Part shown: positions 1-6,485 of the stretch, piece by piece | Position numbering within the stretch: position 1 is the stretch's first letter | How the letters are laid out: the number at the start of each line of letters is the position of its first letter | Assembly (NCBI GenBank): GCA_902782785.1 | Contig: CACZOH010000144.1 | Span: 1-12,771, forward strand | Source of the DNA: an uncultured Ruminococcus sp. | GTDB lineage: Bacteria; Bacillota; Clostridia; Oscillospirales; CAG-272 | Length of the DNA stretch: 12,771 nucleotides | Reading direction: 5' to 3' | Made by a program: the position numbers and the translations under genes | The notes under the pieces: generated by a model | Told to the model about the DNA's origin: nothing | Seen by the model: the letters and a program-made list of their open reading frames with translations, nothing else | Databases searched by the model: none

Positions 1-1090
1 CAGTGACGCGCTCTTCTCCGTTTTCATCGCTGTACAGTACGTAAAACGCTTTTTTGTCTTCGTCGTGAGCGGAAAGATCCGCCCAAAACGCGGAGGTCGT
101 TTTAAAGCACGCGTCGTTATCGTCAGCGCCTACAGCCATGAGTATGTTTATATCGGGATCGATACCGCAAACGCTGCGCTTCGGTATAAGTCCCACGTTT
201 CCGTCGCTTGCGTCGAGCGAAAGCACAAACCTGACCTTCATCCTGTTTTCCGCGCAGATATTGAGCGACGTTACGGCGCCGACGGAATGTCCCGCAAGAC
301 CGAGCATATATTCTCCGTCTTTTTTCTCCGGTTTAAGCTTAAGATTATCTTCCGCGTATTTTATGCCGTCTTTTATCTGTGCCTCGGCGTATGACGTGAA
401 ATTGTCCGGATGCAAAAACATATTCTCGTAATCAGGCGCTATAACTATATATCCGACCGAAGCAAGATAATACATGGCGTCCTCATACCAGTCGCTGATG
501 TTGAAAATATAGTAACCGTGCAGATATGCTATAACGGGCGTTTCTCCCTCTTTTCCCTCGGGAAAATAAATAACGCTTTCGCCTCTTTTTGTTTTGAACG
601 TACGCTTTATCACCGTTTTGTATTCTCCGCCGTGCGGATAATCAGACCGGTTAAGCGTTTCATTTCCGAACAGCTCAGGCCGTGCGTCGCAGAACACAAA
701 GCAAAGCGCAAAAACAAGCGGTATATATGCAAACACCACGGTCAAAATATGAAAGAGCGGTTTTTTCCCCGTACGAACTGATAATCTTATAAGCTCAGAT
801 ACGGAAATTATAAGAAGCAGAAGCGCGCCCGTCCTGTAACCGTCAAAGCTGCCGAAAAGCCCCGCCGTGACCGCGGGCAAAGCGACTGCGTAAAATACGG
901 TCGCCGTCACCTTGTAAGAATACGGCGTTTCGTCTATATGATCGCATATCAAAAGAACGGCGCACAAAGCGGCGCACGATACGGCGAACACCTCATAATA
1001 ATTATTATCCGAAGCGGCAATGTTCAAAAGCGAGCAGAACAGCGCCGCAAACACGGAAACGTTTCTTATGATTTTAAGCGGTTTTGACAT
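1..1090 (-). CDS. Membrane-anchored alpha/beta hydrolase, C-terminus cut by window edge
   Basis: The frame is open from ATG at 1090 to the window edge, giving 363 residues without a stop. Residues about 10-135 hold four or five hydrophobic stretches (near 11-27, 33-50, 63-80, 87-103 and 112-134), so the N-terminus is probably a small membrane domain. Residues about 160 onward look like an alpha/beta hydrolase of the dienelactone hydrolase/PAF-acetylhydrolase type: a strand ending in LHGYY (190-194, likely oxyanion region), IAPDYEN (217-223), and the nucleophile elbow GHSVG with Ser269. A late strand followed by GADDND (321-326) is where the catalytic Asp would lie. The catalytic His is expected beyond the truncation. 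The start is supported by GGGGAG at 1100-1105, nine bases upstream, and by a strong promoter just before it. The substrate cannot be told from the sequence. Confidence is high for the fold and low for any specific activity. Confidence 0.85.
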   Translation of the reverse strand, partial: MSKPLKIIRNVSVFAALFCSLLNIAASDNNYYEVFAVSCAALCAVLLICDHIDETPYSYKVTATVFYAVALPAVTAGLFGSFDGYRTGALLLLIISVSELIRLSVRTGKKPLFHILTVVFAYIPLVFALCFVFCDARPELFGNETLNRSDYPHGGEYKTVIKRTFKTKRGESVIYFPEGKEGETPVIAYLHGYYIFNISDWYEDAMYYLASVGYIVIAPDYENMFLHPDNFTSYAEAQIKDGIKYAEDNLKLKPEKKDGEYMLGLAGHSVGAVTSLNICAENRMKVRFVLSLDASDGNVGLIPKRSVCGIDPDINILMAVGADDNDACFKTTSAFWADLSAHDEDKKAFYVLYSDENGEERVT

Positions 1091-1110
1091 TTTCTTTTTC
1101 TCCCCGCATT

Positions 1111-1139
1111 ATTTTACAACAAAACCTGCGAAATGTCAA
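1111..1139 (-). promoter_or_regulatory. Sigma-A promoter of the membrane alpha/beta hydrolase gene
   Basis: On the minus strand there is a perfect -35 TTGACA (1134-1139), a 17-base spacer and a -10 TAAAAT (1111-1116), one mismatch from consensus. Transcription would start near 1104, leaving a leader of about 14 bases that holds little more than the GGGGAG ribosome site. The terminator of the upstream gene ends only a few bases before the -35 box, so this gene is probably transcribed independently. Confidence 0.8.
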
Positions 1140-1143
1140 TAGC

Positions 1144-1175
1144 AAAAGAAAAAAGCGCGGTATTTCACGCGCTTT
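1144..1175 (-). terminator. Rho-independent terminator of the LysM-CAP gene
   Basis: Read on the minus strand, AAAGCGCG (1168-1175) pairs with CGCGCTTT (1152-1159) around an 8-base loop. The stem is followed by a T-rich run that is the complement of 1144-1154. It lies seven bases past the stop codon of the CAP gene (1183) and immediately upstream of the promoter at 1111-1139. Confidence 0.85.
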
Positions 1176-1182
1176 GAGTGAT

Positions 1183-1785
1183 TTATCCTATAAATTCCTG
1201 TGTCCAGACGTTACCGTCGGAAACGTATCCGACTCCTACTTCCGTATAATTTGAGTTGAGAATATTAGCTCTGTGACCCGGTGAATTCATCCAGGCTGTC
1301 ATCACCTCGGAAGGTGTTCTCTGCCCCATCGCTATATTTTCACCCGCCGAACGGTAAAAGATACCGAAATCCTTCATCATCTGAAACGGCGTTCCGTACG
1401 TTGGACTTGTATGGGAAAAATAATTCTTGTCGCGCATATCCTTTGCCTTCAGTCTTGCGACGTAAGAAAGTCTTGTGTTTATCTTAAGCGCGGCAAGTCC
1501 GCGTTTTATCCTTTCCTCGTTCAAAAGCCTTACGACTTCACGCTCATAAGACGACAGCGCGTCGGCTCCGTCGACGGGTATCATAAGCACGTCGCCCGGG
1601 TAAATGAGGTCCGGATCCTCTATATGCGGATTTGAATCTATGACGGACTGAAGCGTTACGCCGTATTCACGCGACAGTTTCCACATCGTATCTCCCTTTA
1701 CGACCGTATGACTTACCGCGGACGCGGAGCACGTCATTACGGCGCAAAGAAAGAGCGTTATTATTATATTTCTGATTTTTTTCAT
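1183..1785 (-). CDS. Secreted LysM-CAP domain protein (YkwD/SafA-like)
   Basis: A 200-residue exported protein. Residues 1-23 are a Sec signal peptide (positively charged MKKIR, hydrophobic core, likely cleavage after ASA23). Residues about 25-70 are one LysM peptidoglycan-binding repeat (KGDTMWKL near 30-37, PGDVLMIP at 63-70). Residues about 80-198 are a bacterial CAP/SCP domain with its usual landmarks: LLNEER (87-92), the FSH motif with His125, the AGENIA segment with Glu149, WMNSPGHR with His171, and a final WTQEF strand. This LysM-plus-CAP arrangement is common in spore-forming Clostridia and Bacilli, where relatives are linked to the spore coat or cell surface; the biochemical activity of bacterial CAP domains is not well settled. 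It starts at ATG 1785 with GGAGG at 1797-1801, and its own terminator follows, so it is probably monocistronic. No convincing sigma-A promoter is visible upstream, which leaves room for sporulation-specific or other control. Confidence 0.93.
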   Translation of the reverse strand: MKKIRNIIITLFLCAVMTCSASAVSHTVVKGDTMWKLSREYGVTLQSVIDSNPHIEDPDLIYPGDVLMIPVDGADALSSYEREVVRLLNEERIKRGLAALKINTRLSYVARLKAKDMRDKNYFSHTSPTYGTPFQMMKDFGIFYRSAGENIAMGQRTPSEVMTAWMNSPGHRANILNSNYTEVGVGYVSDGNVWTQEFIG

Positions 1786-1796
1786 TTTAACTTTAT

Positions 1797-1816
1797 CCTC
1801 CGGGTTTTGATCCCGG
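1797..1816 (-). promoter_or_regulatory. 5' leader hairpin overlapping the ribosome site of the LysM-CAP gene
   Basis: In the leader, CCGGG (1812-1816 on the minus strand) pairs with CCCGG (1800-1804) around a 7-base loop, with a perfect 5-bp stem of G-C pairs. The Shine-Dalgarno GGAGG occupies 1797-1801, so its first two bases fall inside the 3' arm of the hairpin. The 11-base spacing from GGAGG to ATG is on the long side. Folding could reduce translation initiation. The structure is seen directly; any regulatory role is inferred. Confidence 0.45.
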
Positions 1817-1858
1817 TATCAGTTTACGCAAATAATACATTTTTATACTGTTTTGCTA

Positions 1859-1887
1859 TTGCTTTTTTGCTTGTTTTCTGATATAAT
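1859..1887 (+). promoter_or_regulatory. Extended -10 promoter of the ArsC-like gene
   Basis: There is a perfect -10 TATAAT at 1882-1887, preceded by TG at 1879-1880 (TGnTATAAT, extended -10), with a weak -35 TTGCTT at 1859-1864 and 17-base spacing. The start point would be near 1894, inside or just before the ribosome site TGAGGTGA (1893-1900), so the leader is very short. Confidence 0.7.
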
Positions 1888-1905
1888 CCTTTTGAGGTGA
1901 TTTAT

Positions 1906-2250
1906 ATGAACATTCAGATATTCGGACGCGGAAAATGCTTTGACAGCAAAAAAGCGGAAAGATTTTTTAAAGAAAGACGAATAAAATATCAGTATATAGA
2001 CCTTGACAGGTACGGAATGAGCCGCGGAGAGCTTAAAAGCGTTATTTCCGCCGTAGGTCTTCCAAGCCTTATAAACGAAAAGCATAAAGACGCGGAGATA
2101 ATAAAAGCCTACGCATACGATGAAGATAAAATCGACGCACTGTACGACGATCCGACCCTGATAAAAACGCCCGTTGTGAGAAACGGCAGAGCCGCGACTC
2201 TCGGTCACTGCCCGGACGTATGGAACGAATGGATAAAAGAGAAAAAATAA
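1906..2250 (+). CDS. ArsC/Spx-like (arsenate reductase-like) thioredoxin-fold protein
   Basis: A 114-residue protein of the ArsC/YffB/Spx family. It shows an N-terminal beta strand leading to GKCFDSKKAERFF (9-21) with the family's single catalytic-type Cys at 11, a second strand YQYIDLDRYG (29-38), a LPSLIN segment (52-57) and the conserved LIKTPVVR stretch (85-92) in which Pro is normally cis. A second Cys (102) near the C-terminus could serve as a redox partner. Family members are arsenate reductases, Spx-type regulators or uncharacterised reductases; the length fits YffB/ArsC rather than Spx. No arsenic gene is nearby, so arsenate reduction is not supported by context. GAGGTGA at 1894-1900 with five-base spacing fixes the ATG at 1906. 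The in-frame GTG at 1897 lies within that ribosome site and is not the start. It has its own promoter and terminator. Confidence 0.9.
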   Translation: MNIQIFGRGKCFDSKKAERFFKERRIKYQYIDLDRYGMSRGELKSVISAVGLPSLINEKHKDAEIIKAYAYDEDKIDALYDDPTLIKTPVVRNGRAATLGHCPDVWNEWIKEKK

Positions 2251-2276
2251 AAATCCCTCTCCAGAACGGAAAGGGA
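2236..2276 (-). terminator. Rho-independent terminator of the eight-gene operon
   Basis: On the minus strand, 2268-2276 (TCCCTTTCC) pairs over nine positions (one G-U) with 2254-2262 (GGAGAGGGA) around a 5-base loop, followed by TTTTTATTTTTT. The T-run lies opposite the last codons of the convergent ArsC-like gene. It is the first good terminator after the end of the metallo-hydrolase gene at 2346. On the plus strand the same stem has one C-A mismatch and no T-run, so it works one way. Confidence 0.85.
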
Positions 2277-2294
2277 GATCGTGACTGTATTTTC

Positions 2295-2313
2295 GACCGA
2301 CGTTTTTTCGGTC
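2295..2313. repeat. Inverted repeat between the convergent terminators
   Basis: GACCGA (2295-2300) and TCGGTC (2308-2313) form a 6-bp stem with a 7-base loop containing five T. There is no T-run after the stem on either strand, so it is not a classical terminator. It sits directly before the plus-strand terminator and may act as an accessory stem or mRNA 3'-end structure. Confidence 0.4.
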
Positions 2314-2314
2314 A

Positions 2315-2345
2315 GCCTTCCTTTTAACGGAAGGCTTTTCTGTAT
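2315..2345 (+). terminator. Rho-independent terminator of the ArsC-like gene
   Basis: GCCTTCC (2315-2321) pairs with GGAAGGC (2329-2335) around loop TTTTAAC, followed by TTTTCTGTATTT. It lies 65 bases past the stop codon at 2248-2250 and ends right at the stop of the convergent metallo-hydrolase gene. Confidence 0.85.
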
Positions 2346-2975
2346 TTATACGTTATACATTTTTCTCTCTTCTCCCACGGTCGAGGCGAGAGTGTGTCCC
2401 GAGTACAATACCGTGTTGTCCGGCAGTGTCAGGATCTTTTCCTTTATCGAGCTCATAAGCGTGTGATAATCCCCCGTCGGAAAGCGCGTGTTGCCGTACG
2501 TGCCTTTGAAGATCGTATCGCCCGTTATCGCGTATCCGTCTTTTTCATTGTAAAAAACGCAGGAATCGTCCGTATGACCGGGAGTGTTTATGACACGGAA
2601 GCAAAGCTCTTTTTCCTCCGTTTCGATCAGATCGCCGTCTTTAAAATAACCGTCTGCCGAAATGCTTATCTGTTCGCTTCCCGTGTATATGGAAAGATTG
2701 TATTTCGGATCTGACAAAAACAGCTTGCCCGCCTCGTGTATATACACGGGGATCTTTTTATTCTCTCTCAACTGTGCGATACCGCCTATATGGTCAAAAT
2801 GTCCGTGGGTTATTATTATTTTTTCGATGACGTAACCCTCTTTATCCATAATATCGGAAAGTCTTTTTCCTTCCGCGCCGCAGTCGAACAAAAATCCGTG
2901 TTTTGTTTCATCGTCAACGCAGAAATATGCGTTTGAATCATATCCGTCCTTCAGCGTTACGACACGCTTAACCAT
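2346..2975 (-). CDS. Metallo-beta-lactamase-fold hydrolase (glyoxalase II-like)
   Basis: A 209-residue cytoplasmic protein with a complete metal-binding set: THGHFDH (56-62; His57, His59, Asp61, His62), TPGHTDDS (131-138; His134), GDTIF (152-156; Asp153) and SGHT (192-195; His194). LFDCGAE (29-35) is the usual second strand. Size and motif spacing match short glyoxalase II-like (YcbL-type) thioesterases, which lack the C-terminal helical domain of true GloB. The likely reaction is hydrolysis of a thioester or a related small substrate at a dinuclear metal site; the real substrate is unknown. GGGAGG at 2985-2990 sits nine bases before ATG 2975 but only three before the in-frame GTG at 2981, so the ATG is chosen. 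It overlaps the end of the amidase gene by eight bases, implying translational coupling, and is the last gene of the operon. Confidence 0.93.
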   Translation of the reverse strand: MVKRVVTLKDGYDSNAYFCVDDETKHGFLFDCGAEGKRLSDIMDKEGYVIEKIIITHGHFDHIGGIAQLRENKKIPVYIHEAGKLFLSDPKYNLSIYTGSEQISISADGYFKDGDLIETEEKELCFRVINTPGHTDDSCVFYNEKDGYAITGDTIFKGTYGNTRFPTGDYHTLMSSIKEKILTLPDNTVLYSGHTLASTVGEERKMYNV

Positions 2976-4665
2976 TTTCACTATCCTCCCGGACCGCGGC
3001 AGATAAATACATAAACAGATATACCACGTCTTTATTGTTGTTCGCGCCGTCCTCGTTTACGTCAGCCGCCTTAAGGCTGATTGCGGCGAGACCGTCTCCC
3101 GACAAAAATCTGAAAAGCGCGACAACGTCCTTATTGTTTACCGAGCCGTCGCCGTTCACGTCATAACCGGCGTATCCCGAGTCGGAAAAGAAGAAGAAAT
3201 ATTTTCCCGCTTTAAACAGTCTGAACGATACGGAACCGTCTTCCGCGTTATATGACAAAACAACGTGCTCCGTTTCCCCGTCATTATAACTGTTAAGGCG
3301 CAGAAGCGACGCGTCGGCTCCGTCCGGCAGTTTGTAATTAAAAACGATCTGATCCTTTTGTGAGATCTCTCTTTCGTTTATCGTGCATTTCAGCTCATAT
3401 AAAGATACGGGTTCCGTTTCTTCAAGCGCAGCGCAAAGCTCTGTCAGCTCTTCATCCGGCAGGCGTTTGAAGCTTACGGTCGTGCCGCCGTTTACCGCGG
3501 TTTCCGCATTTGCGGTAAAACCGTCTTCAAGCTCGTAATTTACGGGTAAAGACGGCGAGCCTGTCGGATCGGTCTCTTTATATTCTACGTGCCTTAAGGA
3601 CAGCGGGACGTTTTCCTTTGTATAAAGACCGAAATACGACGCTATGACGTCCGCTTCCGCTTTCGCAATATTTCTCAGGTTTTCATCATACAGTAAAAAT
3701 CTGCATTCCTCGTAATTGGAATGGAAACCGTGCTCTATGATAAAAGAATATCTGCACGCCTCCGATTTTACCGAGTTTCTTATAACGCTGTAATAATCCT
3801 GAATTTCACCGTCTCCGTTTTCCGGCTCCTCCGCCGGTTCGATGCGCGTCATCGGCGTACTTTCATTGCGCATATACGTAATTCCCGTGGCCTGATTTAT
3901 GACGTCGGTTACGGCAAGACCGAGCTGCGTGCCGAGTTCTATGCTTTCCGGACGAAAATAGCTCCGATAAACGGAAACTCCGGCGGCGGCCTGACTGTCA
4001 TACCAGTTTGTGTGAAGTGAAATAAAAAGCTCGCTTCCGTTTTCCGCGGCAAGCGTTCCTCTGCTTTCAAGCTTCGGCGCGTCGCTCATTTCTTTTCTCG
4101 TCGTGAAGATCTCTATATTCTCATATTTACTCAGTTCCTCTTCGAGAAACGTCATCAGCGTGAACATTCTGCGTCCCTCGTAGTATTCCTGTATTATGCC
4201 TCTGTTGTCAAACGGACCGTGACCCGCGTCAAGCGTGACTCTGAGTTTGTTTACCGGTTCAGGCGCGTTTTTGCAGTAACGGCACATAAGCCCGGCTTCC
4301 GTTTCGGTCGGGCTTTTTACGGTCTGCCATTCGCCCCAGTCGTGACCCGTGGGCGCGGAAATGACGCTGCTTTCGTCTTCGACCGGAAGCGATGCGGCGG
4401 GATCGTAAAACCGCTTGCCGCAGCGCATACAGATATAATGTGCAATAATAACGCCCTGCTCTTCGCAGGTCGCACGTTTTTCTCCGACCGGGATCAGATC
4501 GTGTGACAGAGCGCACGGATCGTCCGGATCGTTTTGGGCATCGTTCTCTTCCGTTTCCGCGATCTCTTCCGTTCCGTCAGGCTCGGTCGATCCGGACGCC
4601 GAAACGGACACCGATGATAATATCAACGTCAGAACCAGGAAAGAAATGATGATTTTTTTGATCAT
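2968..4665 (-). CDS. Secreted N-acetylmuramoyl-L-alanine amidase with C-terminal dockerin
   Basis: A 565-residue modular exported enzyme. Residues 1-24 are a signal peptide, followed by an acidic low-complexity linker (about 25-50). Residues about 51-132 hold six cysteines (51, 67, 79, 82, 128, 131), including CMRC and CRYC pairs like a small zinc-ribbon module. Residues about 141-346 are an Amidase_3 domain: LDAGHG (145-150, His149), a probable Glu at 163, SLHTN (216-220, His218) and IEHGFHSN (310-317, Glu311), which together give the zinc ligands and catalytic Glu. Residues about 355-495 look like a beta-sandwich module. Residues 502-557 are a type I dockerin with two calcium-loop repeats: Asp502-Asn504-Asp506-Asp513 and Asp535-Asn537-Asp539-Asp546. 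The enzyme would cut the MurNAc-L-Ala bond; the dockerin would anchor it to a cohesin. GGTGAT at 4672-4677 precedes ATG 4665. It lies 13 bases after rlmA. Confidence 0.95.
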   Translation of the reverse strand: MIKKIIISFLVLTLILSSVSVSASGSTEPDGTEEIAETEENDAQNDPDDPCALSHDLIPVGEKRATCEEQGVIIAHYICMRCGKRFYDPAASLPVEDESSVISAPTGHDWGEWQTVKSPTETEAGLMCRYCKNAPEPVNKLRVTLDAGHGPFDNRGIIQEYYEGRRMFTLMTFLEEELSKYENIEIFTTRKEMSDAPKLESRGTLAAENGSELFISLHTNWYDSQAAAGVSVYRSYFRPESIELGTQLGLAVTDVINQATGITYMRNESTPMTRIEPAEEPENGDGEIQDYYSVIRNSVKSEACRYSFIIEHGFHSNYEECRFLLYDENLRNIAKAEADVIASYFGLYTKENVPLSLRHVEYKETDPTGSPSLPVNYELEDGFTANAETAVNGGTTVSFKRLPDEELTELCAALEETEPVSLYELKCTINEREISQKDQIVFNYKLPDGADASLLRLNSYNDGETEHVVLSYNAEDGSVSFRLFKAGKYFFFFSDSGYAGYDVNGDGSVNNKDVVALFRFLSGDGLAAISLKAADVNEDGANNNKDVVYLFMYLSAAVREDSENG

Positions 4666-4678
4666 ATTCAGATCACCG

Positions 4679-5473
4679 TCAGTTGTTTCTTACGTAATCG
4701 AAAACGGTAAACGAGGCGGTGACGTCAAGGCAGTCAACAGAGTCAAGCTTTTGCTTGTCCTTCATTCCCGTTTTTTTGTAATAAGGAGTCATCATAAAAA
4801 GATCTTTTAATTCGGAGTTTGACAGCTCCATCTTATATTCAACACAGCGTTCATTCATCAAGTCAAATCCGTCGAGCGCCGTGCTTTTCATTTCTTTTAC
4901 AAAAACGCTTTCATATACCGCTTGCTTAAGCTCTATCAGATGGTTCGGATTCGGGACCGCCATAACAAGCCTGCCGCCGTGTTTGAGCACTCTTTTGTAT
5001 TCATCGAGCGCAAGCGGTGAAAACACGTTCAGTATTATATCAAAGCTGTCGTCATCATACGGCATATCGTACGCGCTTGCGGCGCAGATATGAGCGGTTT
5101 TGCATAAAGACGACGTTTTCTCCGCCGCTTTTTTGGATATGTCAAGCCCGTAGATCTGCCTGCCGTCAAAGAGAGCGCAGATCTGCTCCGTATAATATCC
5201 CTCTCCGCAGCCGGCGTCGAGAAGCGTTTCATACGGTATGCTCTTTACCGTATCGCATAAGGCGAGGCACAAAGGGGCATAGTGACCGCCCGACAGAAAT
5301 CTTCTTCTCGCGGATATCATTTCGATATCGTCGCCTCTCTGTGTTTTTCCCGCTCTCAGAAGATTAACGTAGCCCTTTGCGGATATATCGTAGCTGTGGC
5401 CGTTTTTACAGCGCATCGTTTTGCCGGTGTCATCAAGCGGACTTCTGCAGACGGGACAAATGTAAACGTTCAT
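4679..5473 (-). CDS. rlmA: 23S rRNA (guanine-N1)-methyltransferase RlmA
   Basis: A 264-residue protein that matches RlmA (RrmA/TlrB family) end to end; the E. coli enzyme is of similar length. The N-terminal zinc finger has Cys6, Cys9, Cys22 and His26 (CPVC ... CKNGH), followed by the family's SAKGYVNLL segment (31-39). The Rossmann methyltransferase domain has motif I LLDAGCGEG (84-92), YGLDISKKA (108-116) and the VFSP segment (150-153) in the catalytic region. The enzyme methylates N1 of a guanine in helix 35 of 23S rRNA (G745 in E. coli, G748 in Gram-positives) using S-adenosylmethionine; which of the two applies cannot be read from the sequence with certainty. In some species the G748 enzyme affects macrolide susceptibility. 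The start ATG overlaps the stop of the GNAT gene as ATGA (5470-5473), with AGAGG at 5478-5482. Confidence 0.95.
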   Translation of the reverse strand: MNVYICPVCRSPLDDTGKTMRCKNGHSYDISAKGYVNLLRAGKTQRGDDIEMISARRRFLSGGHYAPLCLALCDTVKSIPYETLLDAGCGEGYYTEQICALFDGRQIYGLDISKKAAEKTSSLCKTAHICAASAYDMPYDDDSFDIILNVFSPLALDEYKRVLKHGGRLVMAVPNPNHLIELKQAVYESVFVKEMKSTALDGFDLMNERCVEYKMELSNSELKDLFMMTPYYKKTGMKDKQKLDSVDCLDVTASFTVFDYVRNN

Positions 5474-6453
5474 TTTACCTCTTTACGCATACAGGAAAAG
5501 CATCTCACTATCTTCATTCCCGCCGCCTCGTAGATATTTCTCGCTTTGTTCGTTTCTCCGGTGAACAGCGTCATGAATTCCGCTCCCTCGGATTTAAGAG
5601 CGGAACACAGTTTGCAGAAAAGGAGCTTTCCCAATCCGTGACCTCTGTGATCCGGATCTACGGCTATCCCCGCCAGATATCCGCGTCCGCTCGGCTGAAC
5701 GTAAACGGGGCCTGTAAAGCCTACCATTCTCGCCATACCGTTGTCCGCCTCTATATGCTCCGCTATCAGAAGCGGCGGCGCGCCCTCTGTTGAAATATTC
5801 TGCAGTACGGTATTCTTCCAGCCCGCGGAGCCGATTTTGTCCATACACTCCTCCGCTCCGTAGTGGCGGTTTTTGTCATAGTACGTGACGGCGTAGCCGA
5901 GCTTTGCGGCTTCCTGCTCTATCCGCTCTATATCCGCGGGCATCTTATAATTTTCAAGCTTGTGATAATATGAATTCTGGTACGCGTAATCGCGGTAACC
6001 CATATCCTTCATAAAAACGTAGCCCGTGTTTATCATATCGACGCCCGGATAACCGGGATGATCGTGGTGAGGCGTTCCGGGTACTATCCACGGAAGTGAC
6101 TGAGGGTTATAAAACGAAAATTCATACTTTTTCGTTTTCTCTGTTTTCATAGCCGCCTCGAGCGCGGAGATCAGAGCCGTACCGAGCCCCATTCTCCTGT
6201 ATTCGCGTGCGACGAGTATCGCCGTTACGTAGCTCACCTCGCCGTCAAGGACTATCATTCCCGCGGCAAAGCCCGCCGTAACGTCGCCGTTGTCGGCGCA
6301 CAAAAATACTTTTTCATATCCCTTTTCACACTCAAAGAACTTCGCTTCAAACTCTTCCCGTGAAAGTCTTTTATAAACCTGCTCCCCCTCCGCGTATTCG
6401 CAGAAAAGCCGGTAAACGGAATCCGTACCGGAGCTCAATCTTCTGATATCCAT
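5470..6453 (-). CDS. Tandem GNAT-family N-acetyltransferase
   Basis: A 327-residue cytoplasmic protein with two GNAT domains. The N-terminal domain (about 1-165) has a strand ILVAREYRRMGLGTAL (79-94) carrying the acetyl-CoA pyrophosphate loop R-R-M-G-L-G. The C-terminal domain (about 185-325) has VDPDHRGHGLGKLLF (265-279) with R-G-H-G-L-G, then TNKARNIYEAAGM (301-313), the usual last helix. Between them lies a His/Pro-rich stretch, PGTPHHDHPGYPGVDM (125-140). Duplicated GNATs are known (MshD is one), but the substrate here is unknown and may be an amine, peptide or antibiotic. TGAGG at 6461-6465 is seven bases before ATG 6453; the in-frame TTG at 6459 overlaps the spacer and is not the start. 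It is coupled to rlmA by an ATGA overlap and follows the hydrolase gene by 32 bases. Confidence 0.9.
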   Translation of the reverse strand: MDIRRLSSGTDSVYRLFCEYAEGEQVYKRLSREEFEAKFFECEKGYEKVFLCADNGDVTAGFAAGMIVLDGEVSYVTAILVAREYRRMGLGTALISALEAAMKTEKTKKYEFSFYNPQSLPWIVPGTPHHDHPGYPGVDMINTGYVFMKDMGYRDYAYQNSYYHKLENYKMPADIERIEQEAAKLGYAVTYYDKNRHYGAEECMDKIGSAGWKNTVLQNISTEGAPPLLIAEHIEADNGMARMVGFTGPVYVQPSGRGYLAGIAVDPDHRGHGLGKLLFCKLCSALKSEGAEFMTLFTGETNKARNIYEAAGMKIVRCFSCMRKEVK

Positions 6454-6460
6454 ATACAAT

Positions 6461-6465
6461 CCTCA
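6461..6465 (-). promoter_or_regulatory. Ribosome site fixing the start of the GNAT gene
   Basis: TGAGG on the minus strand lies seven bases upstream of ATG 6453. For an initiation at the in-frame TTG 6459 it would be only one base away, so the shorter reading is chosen. Confidence 0.7.
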
Positions 6466-6485
6466 AAAACATGAAATTCGGTATA

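Noticed and set aside
1183..1785. Antibiotic or toxin role for the CAP-domain protein
   Set aside because: A LysM plus CAP layout with signal peptide is ordinary in Clostridia, and no toxin partner or immunity gene lies nearby.
1843..2208. Minus-strand open frame opposite the ArsC-like gene
   Set aside because: The plus-strand frame has a promoter, ribosome site, family motifs and terminator; the antisense frame has none.
4679..5473. Macrolide-resistance determinant (TlrB-like) as an acquired gene
   Set aside because: RlmA is a core housekeeping methyltransferase, and its context is an ordinary chromosomal operon without mobile elements.
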